Below, piece by piece: positions 51,160 to 59,767 of a stretch of DNA of 64,000 nucleotides. The stretch comes from Streptomyces sp. NBC_01481 (lineage in GTDB: Bacteria; Actinomycetota; Actinomycetes; Streptomycetales; Streptomycetaceae), in the NCBI RefSeq assembly GCF_026339995.1, contig NZ_JAPEPT010000001.1, positions 322,501-386,500 of the forward strand, given 5' to 3'. The notes under the pieces were generated by a model. That model had not been told where the DNA came from. It saw only the letters and a program-made list of their open reading frames with translations, and made no database searches. The stretch's first letter is position 1; the number at the start of each line of letters is the position of its first letter. Both the position numbers and the translations under genes were made by a program.

Positions 51160-51585
51160 TCAGACCGCCGGCTGGTGTCCGGGGGCCACCATGCCGAGCA
51201 GCTGGTCCATCTCGGCGCGCCAGATGCGGTGCACATTCATCCGGGTCGGCTTCGGCTGGCCGGGCAGCTGGAAGCGGAACGAGCTCCAGAGGGTGTTGCG
51301 CTGGATCTCACCGACCATTCCCGTGACCTCGGCAGGCGTCAGCGCGAAGGCGATCTCCTGCGGACGGTTGCTCATCCGGCCCGCCTTGTGGATGACCACG
51401 GCCTGCTCGGTCACCGTGATGAAGTAGTACGTCAGAAACGCCTGGCCTATCAGACCGAGCATGCTCATCAGCCAGACACTCGGGCCGGCGATCGCCTGGA
51501 TGGTGACGATCGGCCGGTCGGCCGGGTTGGCCTGTGCGATGGCGGCAGCCACCTGCTGCTGGATGGTTGCCTTCTTGATGGCCAT
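51160..51585 (-). CDS. Small membrane protein of unknown function
   Basis: A 141-residue protein. One hydrophobic segment near residues 34-58 (PSVWLMSMLGLIGQAFLTYY) is followed by a compact beta-rich C-terminal region (VTEQAVVIHKAGRMSNRPQE and WSSFRFQLPGQPKPTRMNV), which could be a PH-like or bPH domain. I do not recognise a family with certainty. GGAGGGG lies before the ATG, supporting expression. It is convergent with ssrA. Confidence 0.75.
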   Translation of the reverse strand: MAIKKATIQQQVAAAIAQANPADRPIVTIQAIAGPSVWLMSMLGLIGQAFLTYYFITVTEQAVVIHKAGRMSNRPQEIAFALTPAEVTGMVGEIQRNTLWSSFRFQLPGQPKPTRMNVHRIWRAEMDQLLGMVAPGHQPAV

Positions 51586-51672
51586 GGGGCCCCTCCACTG
51601 AGCGGAACAGATGCCCCCGCTTCGGGGGCGGTGCAGCGTATCGCCCTGTCCCCGCCGGGATCCGCCGGGGGC

Positions 51673-52935
51673 TCAGTACCGTTCGGTCCGCCCCGCCGCG
51701 GCCAGCAGAAGCGCGGTCGCGGCCGCCGCGACGGGCACCAGATATCCGTACGCCGTGCTCGTGTGCTCCACCGTCCAGCCGCCCGCCGCCGAACCGGCCG
51801 CTATGCCACCGAGCAGCGCGGTGACCGCGAGCGTCATGCCCTCGTTCAACTGGCTCTCGGGCGTAAGGCGTTGGACCACTGTCATCCCTGTGACCATCGT
51901 CGGTGCGGTGGCCATGCCCGCCGCAAGAAGGGCCACGGCGACGGCCGGAAGCGAACCCGTGATGGCGGCCAGCAGGGGCAGCGACATCAGGACCGTCATC
52001 GCCGCGAGGCAGATCAAGAGGCGCCGGGCAAGTCCCCGGGCGGGGCGGAACCTGCCGTACACCAGGCCCGCCACACACGAGCCCGCGGCCTGGAGCGCGA
52101 GCACCGCACCCGCTGCGCTCGCATGCCCCCGCCCGTCCGCGAAGGCGATCGTGACGACCTCCATCGAGCCGAAGACCGCGCCCGTCGCGAGGAAGACCAC
52201 TAGCAGCGGGGCCATGCCCGGCGTACGCAGCGGAGAGCGGGTCCGCGCCGGGCGGGCGGCGACCGGCGGCTCGGTGGCGCGCTGGGCCGCGAAGACCAGT
52301 ACGCCGGTGAGCAGCAGGATCGCGCCCGTCAAAGTGCCCGCCTCGGGGAACAGCGCGGAGCACAGGAACGCGGCGAGCACCGGGCCGAGCATGAAGCACA
52401 GCTCGTCGGCGGCCTGCTCGAAGGAGTTTGCGGTGTGCAGTGTTGCCGGGTCGCCGCGGTGCAGATGGGCCCAGCGGGCGCGGGACATGCCGCCCGTGTT
52501 GGGGGTCGTGGCGGTCGCGGCGTACGCGGCGAACAGGGTCCAGTCGGGTGCGTCGAGGCGTACGCACAGCAGCAGGGCGATGGAACCGAGGACGGCGAGC
52601 GCGGTGGCGGGCACCGCGACCCGGGCCTGCCCGTGCCGGTCCACAAGCCGCGCGGTCCATGGCGCGACCAGCGCGGTCGCGGCGAGACCGGTCGCGGTGA
52701 CGGCTCCCGCGAGGGCGTACGAGCCGCGGGCTCCGGCGATCATGATGACGGCGCTGACGCTGAACATGCCCATGGGGAGGCGGGCCAGGAGATTGCCGGC
52801 GGTGAAGGCGAGCGCGCCGTGCGGCGCGAAGAGCCGTCGGTAGGGGGTGGGGCCTGTGCCGGGGCTGCGCCCCGGAGCCCGCTCCTCGATCGCCGGAGGG
52901 GCTGGATGGCGCTCGGAGTCGACTGGATGCGGCAT
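51673..52935 (-). CDS. MFS transporter
   Basis: A 420-residue major-facilitator protein with about twelve helices. The loop between helices 2 and 3 contains RLVDRHGQARV, the MFS motif A-like region, and the protein has the two-fold repeat with a central cytoplasmic loop rich in Arg/Pro. Most similar by eye to small-drug or metabolite exporters. Divergent from a LysR regulator gene 84 bp away, which probably controls it. Confidence 0.87.
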   Translation of the reverse strand: MPHPVDSERHPAPPAIEERAPGRSPGTGPTPYRRLFAPHGALAFTAGNLLARLPMGMFSVSAVIMIAGARGSYALAGAVTATGLAATALVAPWTARLVDRHGQARVAVPATALAVLGSIALLLCVRLDAPDWTLFAAYAATATTPNTGGMSRARWAHLHRGDPATLHTANSFEQAADELCFMLGPVLAAFLCSALFPEAGTLTGAILLLTGVLVFAAQRATEPPVAARPARTRSPLRTPGMAPLLVVFLATGAVFGSMEVVTIAFADGRGHASAAGAVLALQAAGSCVAGLVYGRFRPARGLARRLLICLAAMTVLMSLPLLAAITGSLPAVAVALLAAGMATAPTMVTGMTVVQRLTPESQLNEGMTLAVTALLGGIAAGSAAGGWTVEHTSTAYGYLVPVAAAATALLLAAAGRTERY

Positions 52936-52989
52936 GGAGCAACCCTCGCCGCGAGGCGCTCGCAGCGTCCAACACCTGCTCAGGCCCCA

Positions 52990-53010
52990 TTGACACACCC
53001 CCGTTGTAAA
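52990..53010 (+). promoter_or_regulatory. LysR-box candidate between MFS and LysR genes
   Basis: TTGACA and TGTAAA, nine bases apart, form an imperfect inverted repeat (5 of 6 pairs), typical of LysR-type sites, 9 bp before the LysR start. TTGACA could also be a -35 element. Confidence 0.4.
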
Positions 53011-53019
53011 TTCGACCGT

Positions 53020-53985
53020 GTGCCCCGAGACCTCGACCCCCGCCTCCTCCGTGCCTTCGTCGCCGTCGCCGACGAACTGCACTTCACCCGTGCCGCCGCC
53101 CGGCTGTATGTCGCCCAGCAGGCCCTCAGTCGTGACATACGGCGGCTGGAGCGGGAGTTGGGTGCCGAGCTCTTCGTACGGACCACCCGGCAGGTGACGC
53201 TCACCGGCGACGGCGAGCGGCTGCTGCCGTACGCGCGCGGGGTGCTCCAGGCGCAGGACGAGCTGCTCGCGGCCGCGTCGGGAGCCTCGCGGCCGCTGCT
53301 CGTCGACCTCAACACCGAGGGCATGGCATCCGGCCGGGTGCTGGCCCGGGCTCGGGAACTCGCCCCGGACTGTGAGCTGATGGCCCGCTTCCAGAGCGGT
53401 CTCACAGGCGCGGCCGCCGAGATTGTCGCCGGGCGGCTCGATGTCTCCTTCGGGCGCCTTGCGGGACTGGAACCCGCGGTGCGGGCGCTGCTGTCCCATC
53501 AGCCCGTGCGGTTCGAGCCGATGGCCGTCCTGCTGCCGCATGACCACCCGCTCGCCGGGCGGGAGCGGATCCCGTTGAACGCGCTCGCGGGCGAGACCGT
53601 ATATGCCGGTGCGGGCAATCCGGCGACCCTGGAGTGGACGGATCTGGCGCGGCGGCTCTTCGCCGGGCGCGGGATCACGATCGCGCCGCCCGCGCCTGTG
53701 GCGATCGGCTTCGAGGAGTTCCGGCGGGTGATGGCGAAGACGCGTACCCCGGTTCTGGCAGTGGTGGATTTTCCGGCCGTGCCCGACACCGTGCTGCGCC
53801 CGATCGTCGACCCCGTACCGCTGTCGCCTGTCTCGATGGTGTGGCGAAAAGGCATCGTCCACCCCGGGGTGGACGCGCTGCGGGCAGCAGCCGCCGATCT
53901 CGCCGGGCAAGAGGGCTGGCTGGAACGGGACGCCAACGCATGGTTGCCCGAAGGTGATATGTCGCTGATGGGTGACAACAACTGA
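53020..53985 (+). CDS. LysR-family transcriptional regulator
   Basis: A 321-residue regulator. N-terminal winged helix-turn-helix FVAVADELHFTRAAARLYVA followed by QALSRDIRRLERELGAELF, then the periplasmic-binding-protein-like effector domain ending near DFPAVPDTVLRPIVD. Starts with GTG, 84 bp from the divergent MFS gene, the classic LysR arrangement with its target. The co-inducer is unknown. Confidence 0.93.
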   Translation: MPRDLDPRLLRAFVAVADELHFTRAAARLYVAQQALSRDIRRLERELGAELFVRTTRQVTLTGDGERLLPYARGVLQAQDELLAAASGASRPLLVDLNTEGMASGRVLARARELAPDCELMARFQSGLTGAAAEIVAGRLDVSFGRLAGLEPAVRALLSHQPVRFEPMAVLLPHDHPLAGRERIPLNALAGETVYAGAGNPATLEWTDLARRLFAGRGITIAPPAPVAIGFEEFRRVMAKTRTPVLAVVDFPAVPDTVLRPIVDPVPLSPVSMVWRKGIVHPGVDALRAAAADLAGQEGWLERDANAWLPEGDMSLMGDNN

Positions 53986-54126
53986 CACAAGAGCACGAGA
54001 TGCCACCGGCGTGCGCTACATTCTGGGTCAGGGTGAGTGTGGTAGAGGGTGCGCAGGTTGGGTGGGGACCCAGTCCGGCAGTGTCCGGGCCGTCGTGCGC
54101 ACGCTCGATTTCAGCCAGTGGGGGAT

Positions 54127-54834
54127 GTGCGTACAGCAGTGGAAAATTGGCAAGAAGATGCCCGTATCGGTCATACGCATGAGCCGAACGAGGTGACGAT
54201 CCAGCTGGACGGCCTTGGCCGAATACTGGGGGATCTGCCGGCCGGGACTTCGGGGCATGCCGGTTCTGCCGTCCAAGACGCCTCCGACGGGCCGGTCTTC
54301 GTCGACGAGAGCGGCCGCCGCAGCAAGAAGTTTCGCCAACTCGGCTGGGTTCTGGCCATCGCCTGCGCCTGCTACGCCGTGACGCTCGTCGTCGCCCTCC
54401 TCGGCGGCAACTCCGCCGCGCCCCTGCTGCCCGGGTTCGGCCAGGGCGACAAGGAGCAGACCGACAAGGTCGAGATACAGCCCGCCCCCAGCGACAGCAC
54501 GTCCGCGCAGGTCCCACCCGGCGGCGTACCCGGCGCACCCGCCCCCACCGACTCCACCGGCGCCGTACTGCCCCAGCCCTCCGGCTCCGCGTCGAGCGGC
54601 GCCGCCGGCGGGCTCCCGGCCGGACCGGGCCCCGGCACCTCCGGTTCCGCGGTTCCCCAGCCCTCCGGCAAGGGAGTGCCCGCTCCGGGCGGTGCATCCG
54701 CGTCCGCCACGCCGGGCGGCGGCGGAAGCTCCCCCGGGCCCGAGCCGGACGTCAGTCCCCCGGTGCCCACCCCGTCCGATCCGGGACCGTCGACGAATCC
54801 CACCGATCCACCCGTGCAAGAAGGCGCGCTCTAA
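54127..54834 (+). CDS. matA: MatA-like membrane protein of the mat exopolysaccharide locus
   Basis: About 235 residues. A soluble N terminus (VENWQEDARIGHTHEPNEVT) is followed by one transmembrane helix near residues 77-98 (LGWVLAIACACYAVTLVVAL) and a long Pro/Gly/Ser-rich extracellular tail ending PTDPPVQEGAL. It precedes the deacetylase/glycosyltransferase with no gap (the next ATG follows the stop). By position it matches S. coelicolor matA, needed for hyphal aggregation; sequence similarity was not tested. The GTG start is preferred over an earlier ATG because GGGGA precedes it. Confidence 0.72.
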   Translation: MRTAVENWQEDARIGHTHEPNEVTIQLDGLGRILGDLPAGTSGHAGSAVQDASDGPVFVDESGRRSKKFRQLGWVLAIACACYAVTLVVALLGGNSAAPLLPGFGQGDKEQTDKVEIQPAPSDSTSAQVPPGGVPGAPAPTDSTGAVLPQPSGSASSGAAGGLPAGPGPGTSGSAVPQPSGKGVPAPGGASASATPGGGGSSPGPEPDVSPPVPTPSDPGPSTNPTDPPVQEGAL

Positions 54835-57024
54835 ATGACACTCCCCGACAGCAGGGGCCCGCGGCGCCGGGCCCGGCGCGTCGCACGGCGCAGAATGCCC
54901 ATGCGCTATCTCCTGCCCGTCCTCATCCTGGTCGCCATGCTCGCGATGCTGATGCTGCGCGGCTATGTGCACAGCGAGATCCTGGCCGACCACCGCGTAC
55001 GGCCGCCCGCCCCGACCGACCAGGTCCCCGACAAGATCCTGCGCGGCGGACCGGTCATCGACGCGCGCGACGAGGCGGCGCCCAAGGCGATGAGCATCCC
55101 CGACCGCAGACTGGTGCTGACCTTCGACGACGGCCCGGATCCCGTCTGGACGCCGAAGGTCCTGGACCAGCTGAAGCAGTACGACGCGCACGCCGTCTTC
55201 TTCGTCACCGGCACCATGTCCTCGCGCCACCCCGAGCTGGTGGAACGGATGGTCCGCGAGGGTCACGAGGTCGGACTGCACACCTTCAACCACCCCGACC
55301 TGTCCTACCAGTCCACCGCGCGCATCGCCTGGGAGCTCTCGCAGAACCAGCTGGCGCTCGCGGGCGCGGCCGGCATCCACACCTCGCTGTTCCGCCCGCC
55401 GTACTCCTCCTTCTCCGACGCCCTGGACAACAAGTCCTGGCCGGTCACCCAGTACATCGGCAGCCGCGGCTACATCACCGTCTTCAACAACACCGACTCC
55501 GAGGACTGGAAGCGCCCCGGCGCCGACGCGATCATCAAGAGGGCGACGCCCAAGGGCACCAGCGGCTCGATCGTGCTGATGCACGACTCCGGCGGCGACC
55601 GCTCGCAGACTGTCGCGGCGCTCGGCCGCTTCCTGCCGCAGATGAAGGAGCGGGGCTACCGCTTCACCAACCTCACCGAGGCGCTCGACGCGCCCAGCGC
55701 CCACACCAAGGTCACCGGCCCCGAACTGTGGAAGGGCAAGGCATTCGTCTCCGCGGTCGCCTTCTCCGAGCACACCACCGAGGTCCTGGTCGTCGGTCTC
55801 GCAGTGATCGGCGTGCTCGTCATCGCGCGCTTCGGGCTGATGCTGATCCTCTCCTTCGCGCACGCCCGCAAGGTGCGCAGGCGCGGCTTCAGCTGGGGCC
55901 CGGAGGTCACCCGCCCGGTGTCCGTGCTGGTCCCCGCGTACAACGAACGCGAATGCATAGCCAACACGGTCCGCTCGCTGACGGCGAGCGACCACCCCAT
56001 CGAGGTCATCGTCATCGACGACGGCTCCACGGACGGCACCGCCGGCATCGTCGAGTCCTTGCGGCTGCCGGGCGTCCGCGTCGTACGCCAGCCCAACTCC
56101 GGAAAGCCCGCGGCCCTCAACAGGGGCATCCGGAACGCCCGCTACGACATCGTCGTGATGATGGACGGCGACACCGTCTTCGAGCCGTCCACCGTGCGCG
56201 AGCTGGTCCAGCCCTTCGGCGACCCGCGCGTCGGCGCGGTCGCGGGCAATGCCAAGGTCGGCAACCGCGACAGCCTGATCGGTGCCTGGCAGCACATCGA
56301 GTACGTCATGGGCTTCAACCTCGACCGCCGTATGTACGACCTGCTCGGCTGCATGCCCACCATCCCCGGCGCGGTCGGCGCCTTCCGCCGCCAGGCCCTG
56401 GACCGTGTCGGCGGCATGAGCGAGGACACCCTCGCCGAGGACACCGACATCACCATGGCCATCCACCGCGACGGCTGGCGCGTCGTCTACGCCGAGCGGG
56501 CCCGCGCCTGGACCGAGGCCCCCGAGACCGTGCAGCAGCTGTGGTCGCAGCGCTACCGCTGGTCGTACGGCACGATGCAGGCCATCTGGAAGCACCGGGG
56601 CGCCCTCCTGGATCGCGGCCCCTCGGGCCGCTTCGGCCGCGTGGGCCTGCCGCTGGTCTCGCTGTTCATGGTGCTCGCCCCGCTGCTGGCCCCGCTGATC
56701 GACGTCTTCCTGCTGTACGGGCTGGTCTTCGGCCCCACCCAGAAGACGATCGCCGCCTGGCTGGGCGTCCTCGCCGTCCAGGCCGTGTGCGCCGCGTACG
56801 CCTTCCGGCTGGACCGCGAGCGCATGCTCCATCTGATCTCACTGCCGCTCCAGCAGCTCTTGTACCGGCAGTTGATGTACGTCGTGCTGCTGCAGTCCTG
56901 GATCACCGCACTGACCGGAGGCCGGCTGCGCTGGCAGAAGCTGCGGCGTACGGGAGCGGTGGAGGCGCCCGGCGTCATACCCAGCCCGCGGCGCAGCGAC
57001 GAGGACCGGAGGCCGGTCGCGTGA
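54835..57024 (+). CDS. matB: Bifunctional polysaccharide deacetylase/glycosyltransferase (MatB)
   Basis: A 729-residue membrane protein. After TM1 (about 24-42) comes a NodB-type deacetylase domain with the metal site TFDDGP (D98, D99) and H149-x3-H153, on the outer face. After a helix near 310-335 comes a GT2 synthase domain: DDGSTDGT near residue 395, DGD near 443, and QRYRW, then four C-terminal helices. This combines the roles of a PNAG synthase and an N-deacetylase in one protein. Streptomyces MatB makes a PNAG-like glycan needed for pellet formation. It overlaps the acyltransferase gene by 4 bp. Confidence 0.93.
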   Translation: MTLPDSRGPRRRARRVARRRMPMRYLLPVLILVAMLAMLMLRGYVHSEILADHRVRPPAPTDQVPDKILRGGPVIDARDEAAPKAMSIPDRRLVLTFDDGPDPVWTPKVLDQLKQYDAHAVFFVTGTMSSRHPELVERMVREGHEVGLHTFNHPDLSYQSTARIAWELSQNQLALAGAAGIHTSLFRPPYSSFSDALDNKSWPVTQYIGSRGYITVFNNTDSEDWKRPGADAIIKRATPKGTSGSIVLMHDSGGDRSQTVAALGRFLPQMKERGYRFTNLTEALDAPSAHTKVTGPELWKGKAFVSAVAFSEHTTEVLVVGLAVIGVLVIARFGLMLILSFAHARKVRRRGFSWGPEVTRPVSVLVPAYNERECIANTVRSLTASDHPIEVIVIDDGSTDGTAGIVESLRLPGVRVVRQPNSGKPAALNRGIRNARYDIVVMMDGDTVFEPSTVRELVQPFGDPRVGAVAGNAKVGNRDSLIGAWQHIEYVMGFNLDRRMYDLLGCMPTIPGAVGAFRRQALDRVGGMSEDTLAEDTDITMAIHRDGWRVVYAERARAWTEAPETVQQLWSQRYRWSYGTMQAIWKHRGALLDRGPSGRFGRVGLPLVSLFMVLAPLLAPLIDVFLLYGLVFGPTQKTIAAWLGVLAVQAVCAAYAFRLDRERMLHLISLPLQQLLYRQLMYVVLLQSWITALTGGRLRWQKLRRTGAVEAPGVIPSPRRSDEDRRPVA

Positions 57025-58223
57025 GCCACACTTCCACCGCCGCCGCGGCGCCGGACCTCAAGCCCGCCGCGCCTGCCGCCGGGCCGGGCCGCGACCGGTA
57101 TCTCGACCTGCTGCGCTCCGTCGCCCTGGTCCGTGTCGTCGTCTACCACATATTCGGCTGGGCGTGGCTGACGATCCTGTTCCCCTCCATGGGCGTGATG
57201 TTCGCGCTCGCGGGCTCGCTGATGGCGCGTTCGCTGTCGCGGCCCGCGCTCGGGGTGATCCGCGGCCGTATCCGCAGGCTGCTCCCGCCGCTGTGGGCGT
57301 TCAGCGCCGTCATGCTCGTCATGCTCTTCGTGGCCGGCTGGAAGCCGGTCAAGGAGGAGGGGCTGTGGTGGTTCGTCAGGCTGTTCTGCTACATCGTCCC
57401 GGTCGGCGCTCCCGAATTCCCCTGGAGCATCGGTGACAAGGCCGGTCTGCTGGAGGACACCTGGGCGGTCCAGGCGGTGGGTCCGCTCTGGTATCTGCGC
57501 GCCTACCTCTGGTTCGTCATCGCCTCGCCGCTGCTGCTCTGGGCCTTCCGCCGGCTGCCCTGGGTGACGCTGCTCGCGCCGCTCGGCCTCACCGCGATCG
57601 TCGGCACCGGCCTGGTGAAGATCCCCGGCGAGACCGGCAATGCCGTTTCCGACTTCGCGGTCTTCGGCTCCTGCTGGGTGCTCGGCTTCGCCCACCACGA
57701 GGGCCTGCTGAAACAGATTCCCCGCTATGCCGTGATGTCCTGCTCCACTCTGCTGATGGCCTTCGGCCTGTGGTGGGCCTCGGGCCACCAGACCGTGGAC
57801 GGCTGGGACCTCAACGACATCCCGCTGGCCCAGGCCACCTGGTCGCTGGGCTTCGTGGTGATCCTGCTGCAGTACTCCCCGTCCTGGCAGGAGCTGCCCG
57901 GAAAGCTCGCCCGCTTCGACAAGTACGTCACGCTGTCCAACAACCGCGCGGTGACGATCTACCTCTGGCACAACACCCTGATCATGGCCACGATCCCCGT
58001 GCTGGACCTGCTGTGGGAGATCCCCTTCGTGGACGCGCACCTGGGCAGCATCCTGGAGGCGACGTACACGATCCTGATGTTCCTCGTGGTCTGGCCGCTG
58101 ATCGGGCTGATGATCGTGGCCGTGGGCTGGATCGAGGATCTGGCGGCCAAGCGCCGTCCGCGTCTGTGGCCCAACGGCAGCAGGAAGGCGCGGCAGACGG
58201 AGAGCGGCTCACACCGGCGCTGA
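57021..58223 (+). CDS. Acyltransferase_3-family membrane protein of the mat locus
   Basis: A 400-residue integral membrane protein with about ten helices. The N terminus after a short cytoplasmic tail reads RYLDLLRSVALVRVVVYH, with the family R-x10-H arrangement of acyltransferase_3 proteins, and the C-terminal helices contain NNRAVTIYLWHNTLI. Starts GTG, overlapping the matB stop (GTGA), so it is in the same operon. It may add acyl groups to the MatAB polymer, like IcaC or OatA partners (inference). Confidence 0.87.
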   Translation: MSHTSTAAAAPDLKPAAPAAGPGRDRYLDLLRSVALVRVVVYHIFGWAWLTILFPSMGVMFALAGSLMARSLSRPALGVIRGRIRRLLPPLWAFSAVMLVMLFVAGWKPVKEEGLWWFVRLFCYIVPVGAPEFPWSIGDKAGLLEDTWAVQAVGPLWYLRAYLWFVIASPLLLWAFRRLPWVTLLAPLGLTAIVGTGLVKIPGETGNAVSDFAVFGSCWVLGFAHHEGLLKQIPRYAVMSCSTLLMAFGLWWASGHQTVDGWDLNDIPLAQATWSLGFVVILLQYSPSWQELPGKLARFDKYVTLSNNRAVTIYLWHNTLIMATIPVLDLLWEIPFVDAHLGSILEATYTILMFLVVWPLIGLMIVAVGWIEDLAAKRRPRLWPNGSRKARQTESGSHRR

Positions 58224-58241
58224 GGGCCGGGTGAGAGCAAG

Positions 58242-58279
58242 GTTTCGCCCCGGTCACCTCGCGCCACCGGGGCCGAAAC
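58242..58279 (+). terminator. Terminator after the mat operon
   Basis: GTTTCGCCCCGGT pairs with ACCGGGGCCGAAAC across an 11-nt loop with one bulged base, 18 bp after the acyltransferase stop. It separates the mat operon from narK. Confidence 0.8.
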
Positions 58280-58329
58280 GCGCCATCCATAACGTCCCCT
58301 TCACACCCCGAGGACCGTGGAGGCACGTG

Positions 58330-59670
58330 ATGGCTGGCCGGTGGATCGAACAGTGGGACCCCGAGGACGAGTCGTTCTGGGAGGCGAAGGGCGAGCGGAT
58401 CGCCCGGCGCAATCTGGTTTTCTCGATTCTCTCCGAACACATCGGGTTCTCGATCTGGACCCTGTGGTCCGTCATGGTCCTGTTCATGGGGCCGGAGTAC
58501 GGAATCGACCCGGCCGGGAAGTTCTTCCTGGTGGCCATGGCCACGCTGGTGGGGGCGTTCATCCGGGTCCCGTACACCTTCGCCGTCGCCCGCTTCGGCG
58601 GCCGTAACTGGACCATCGTCGCCGCGTCGATGCTGCTCCTGCCGACGGGCGCCGCCTTCGTGGTGATGGAGCCGGGGACCTCGTACACGACCTTCATGCT
58701 GGTCGCGATGCTCACGGGCGTCGGCGGCGGTAACTTCGCCTCGTCCATGACCAACATCAACTCCTTCTTCCCGCTGCGGAAGAAGGGCTGGGCCCTCGGG
58801 CTGAACGCGGGCGGCGGCAACATCGGAGTGCCCGTCGTACAGCTGGTCGGGCTCGCCGTCATCGGGGCGTCCGGCGGACCGCGCATGCTGCTCGGGATCT
58901 ACATCCCGTTCATCGCCGTCTCCGCGATCTGCGCCGCGCTCTTCATGGACAACCTCGCCCCGGTCAAGAACGACACCGGCGCATCGAAGGAAGCCGTCAA
59001 GGACCCGCACACCTGGATCATGTCCTTCCTCTACATCGGCACCTTCGGATCCTTCATCGGCTACAGCTTCGCCTTCGGTCTGGTGCTGCAGACACAGTTC
59101 GGGCGTACGCCGCTGCAGGCCGCGTCCATCACCTTCATCGGCCCGCTCCTCGGCTCGCTGATCCGCCCCGTGGGCGGCTGGCTCGCCGACCGCTACGGCG
59201 GCGCACGCATCACCCTGTGGAACTTCCTCGGCATGGGCCTGGCCACCGCGGCCGTCGTGGCCGCCTCCGTCGAGGAGTCGCTGACGCTGTTCACCACCGC
59301 CTTCATCGCACTCTTCGTGCTGACCGGGGTCGGCAACGGCTCCACGTACAAGATGATCCCGGGCATCTTCCATGCAAAGGCGGTTGCGAAGGGCATGTCC
59401 GGCGAGGAGGCCGCCGCCTACGGGCGCAGGCTCTCCGGTGCGTCCATGGGACTCATCGGCGCGGTGGGCGCGCTCGGCGGGCTCGGCATCAACCTCGCCT
59501 TCCGCCAGTCCTTCCTGACCGCGGGCACCGGCACCTCCGCCTTCGTCGCCTTCCTCGTCTTCTACGCGGCCTGTTTCACCGTGACTTGGGCGGTATACCT
59601 TCGCCGGCCCGCCGTCGCCGCGCAGCCCGTCGCGGAGGCGAAGCCGCAGCTCAGCTACGCAGAGGTGTAA
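58330..59670 (+). CDS. narK: Nitrate/nitrite transporter NarK
   Basis: A 446-residue MFS transporter of the nitrate/nitrite porter family. The N terminus MAGRWIEQWDPEDESFWE and the nitrate-signature helices FRVPYTF-like (GAFIRVPYTFAVARFGGRNW) and GNFASSMTNINSFFP are present; twelve helices are predicted. In the window it sits just before nnaR, the nitrate assimilation regulator, so it likely feeds assimilation. GGAGG lies 8 bp before the ATG. A 10-bp terminator hairpin follows. Confidence 0.94.
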   Translation: MAGRWIEQWDPEDESFWEAKGERIARRNLVFSILSEHIGFSIWTLWSVMVLFMGPEYGIDPAGKFFLVAMATLVGAFIRVPYTFAVARFGGRNWTIVAASMLLLPTGAAFVVMEPGTSYTTFMLVAMLTGVGGGNFASSMTNINSFFPLRKKGWALGLNAGGGNIGVPVVQLVGLAVIGASGGPRMLLGIYIPFIAVSAICAALFMDNLAPVKNDTGASKEAVKDPHTWIMSFLYIGTFGSFIGYSFAFGLVLQTQFGRTPLQAASITFIGPLLGSLIRPVGGWLADRYGGARITLWNFLGMGLATAAVVAASVEESLTLFTTAFIALFVLTGVGNGSTYKMIPGIFHAKAVAKGMSGEEAAAYGRRLSGASMGLIGAVGALGGLGINLAFRQSFLTAGTGTSAFVAFLVFYAACFTVTWAVYLRRPAVAAQPVAEAKPQLSYAEV

Positions 59671-59682
59671 CACCAGCGAAAT
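59667..59682 (+). promoter_or_regulatory. GlnR-type half-box overlapping the narK stop, upstream of nnaR
   Basis: GTAAC-N6-GAAAT matches the GlnR consensus gTnAc-N6-GaAAc except for its last base. It lies about 86 bp before the nnaR ATG. nnaR is a reported GlnR target in S. coelicolor; this site itself is inference. Confidence 0.45.
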
Positions 59683-59690
59683 CACGGCGC

Positions 59691-59724
59691 ACCGAGCCTG
59701 TCACGCACCGTTGGCAGGCTCGGT
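59691..59724 (+). terminator. narK terminator
   Basis: ACCGAGCCTG and CAGGCTCGGT form a perfect 10-bp stem around a 14-nt loop, 21 bp past the narK stop and 44 bp before nnaR. No T run. Confidence 0.7.
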
Positions 59725-59767
59725 CGTCCCATCCGCACGTCTGGGGAACCACGTCTGGGGACGCCAT

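Noticed and set aside
58253..58279. GTCAC and GAAAC spaced by 22 bp upstream of narK, as a GlnR site
   Set aside because: Both lie in the arms of a strong stem-loop (GTTTCGCCCCGGT / ACCGGGGCCGAAAC) after the mat operon; terminator is simpler.
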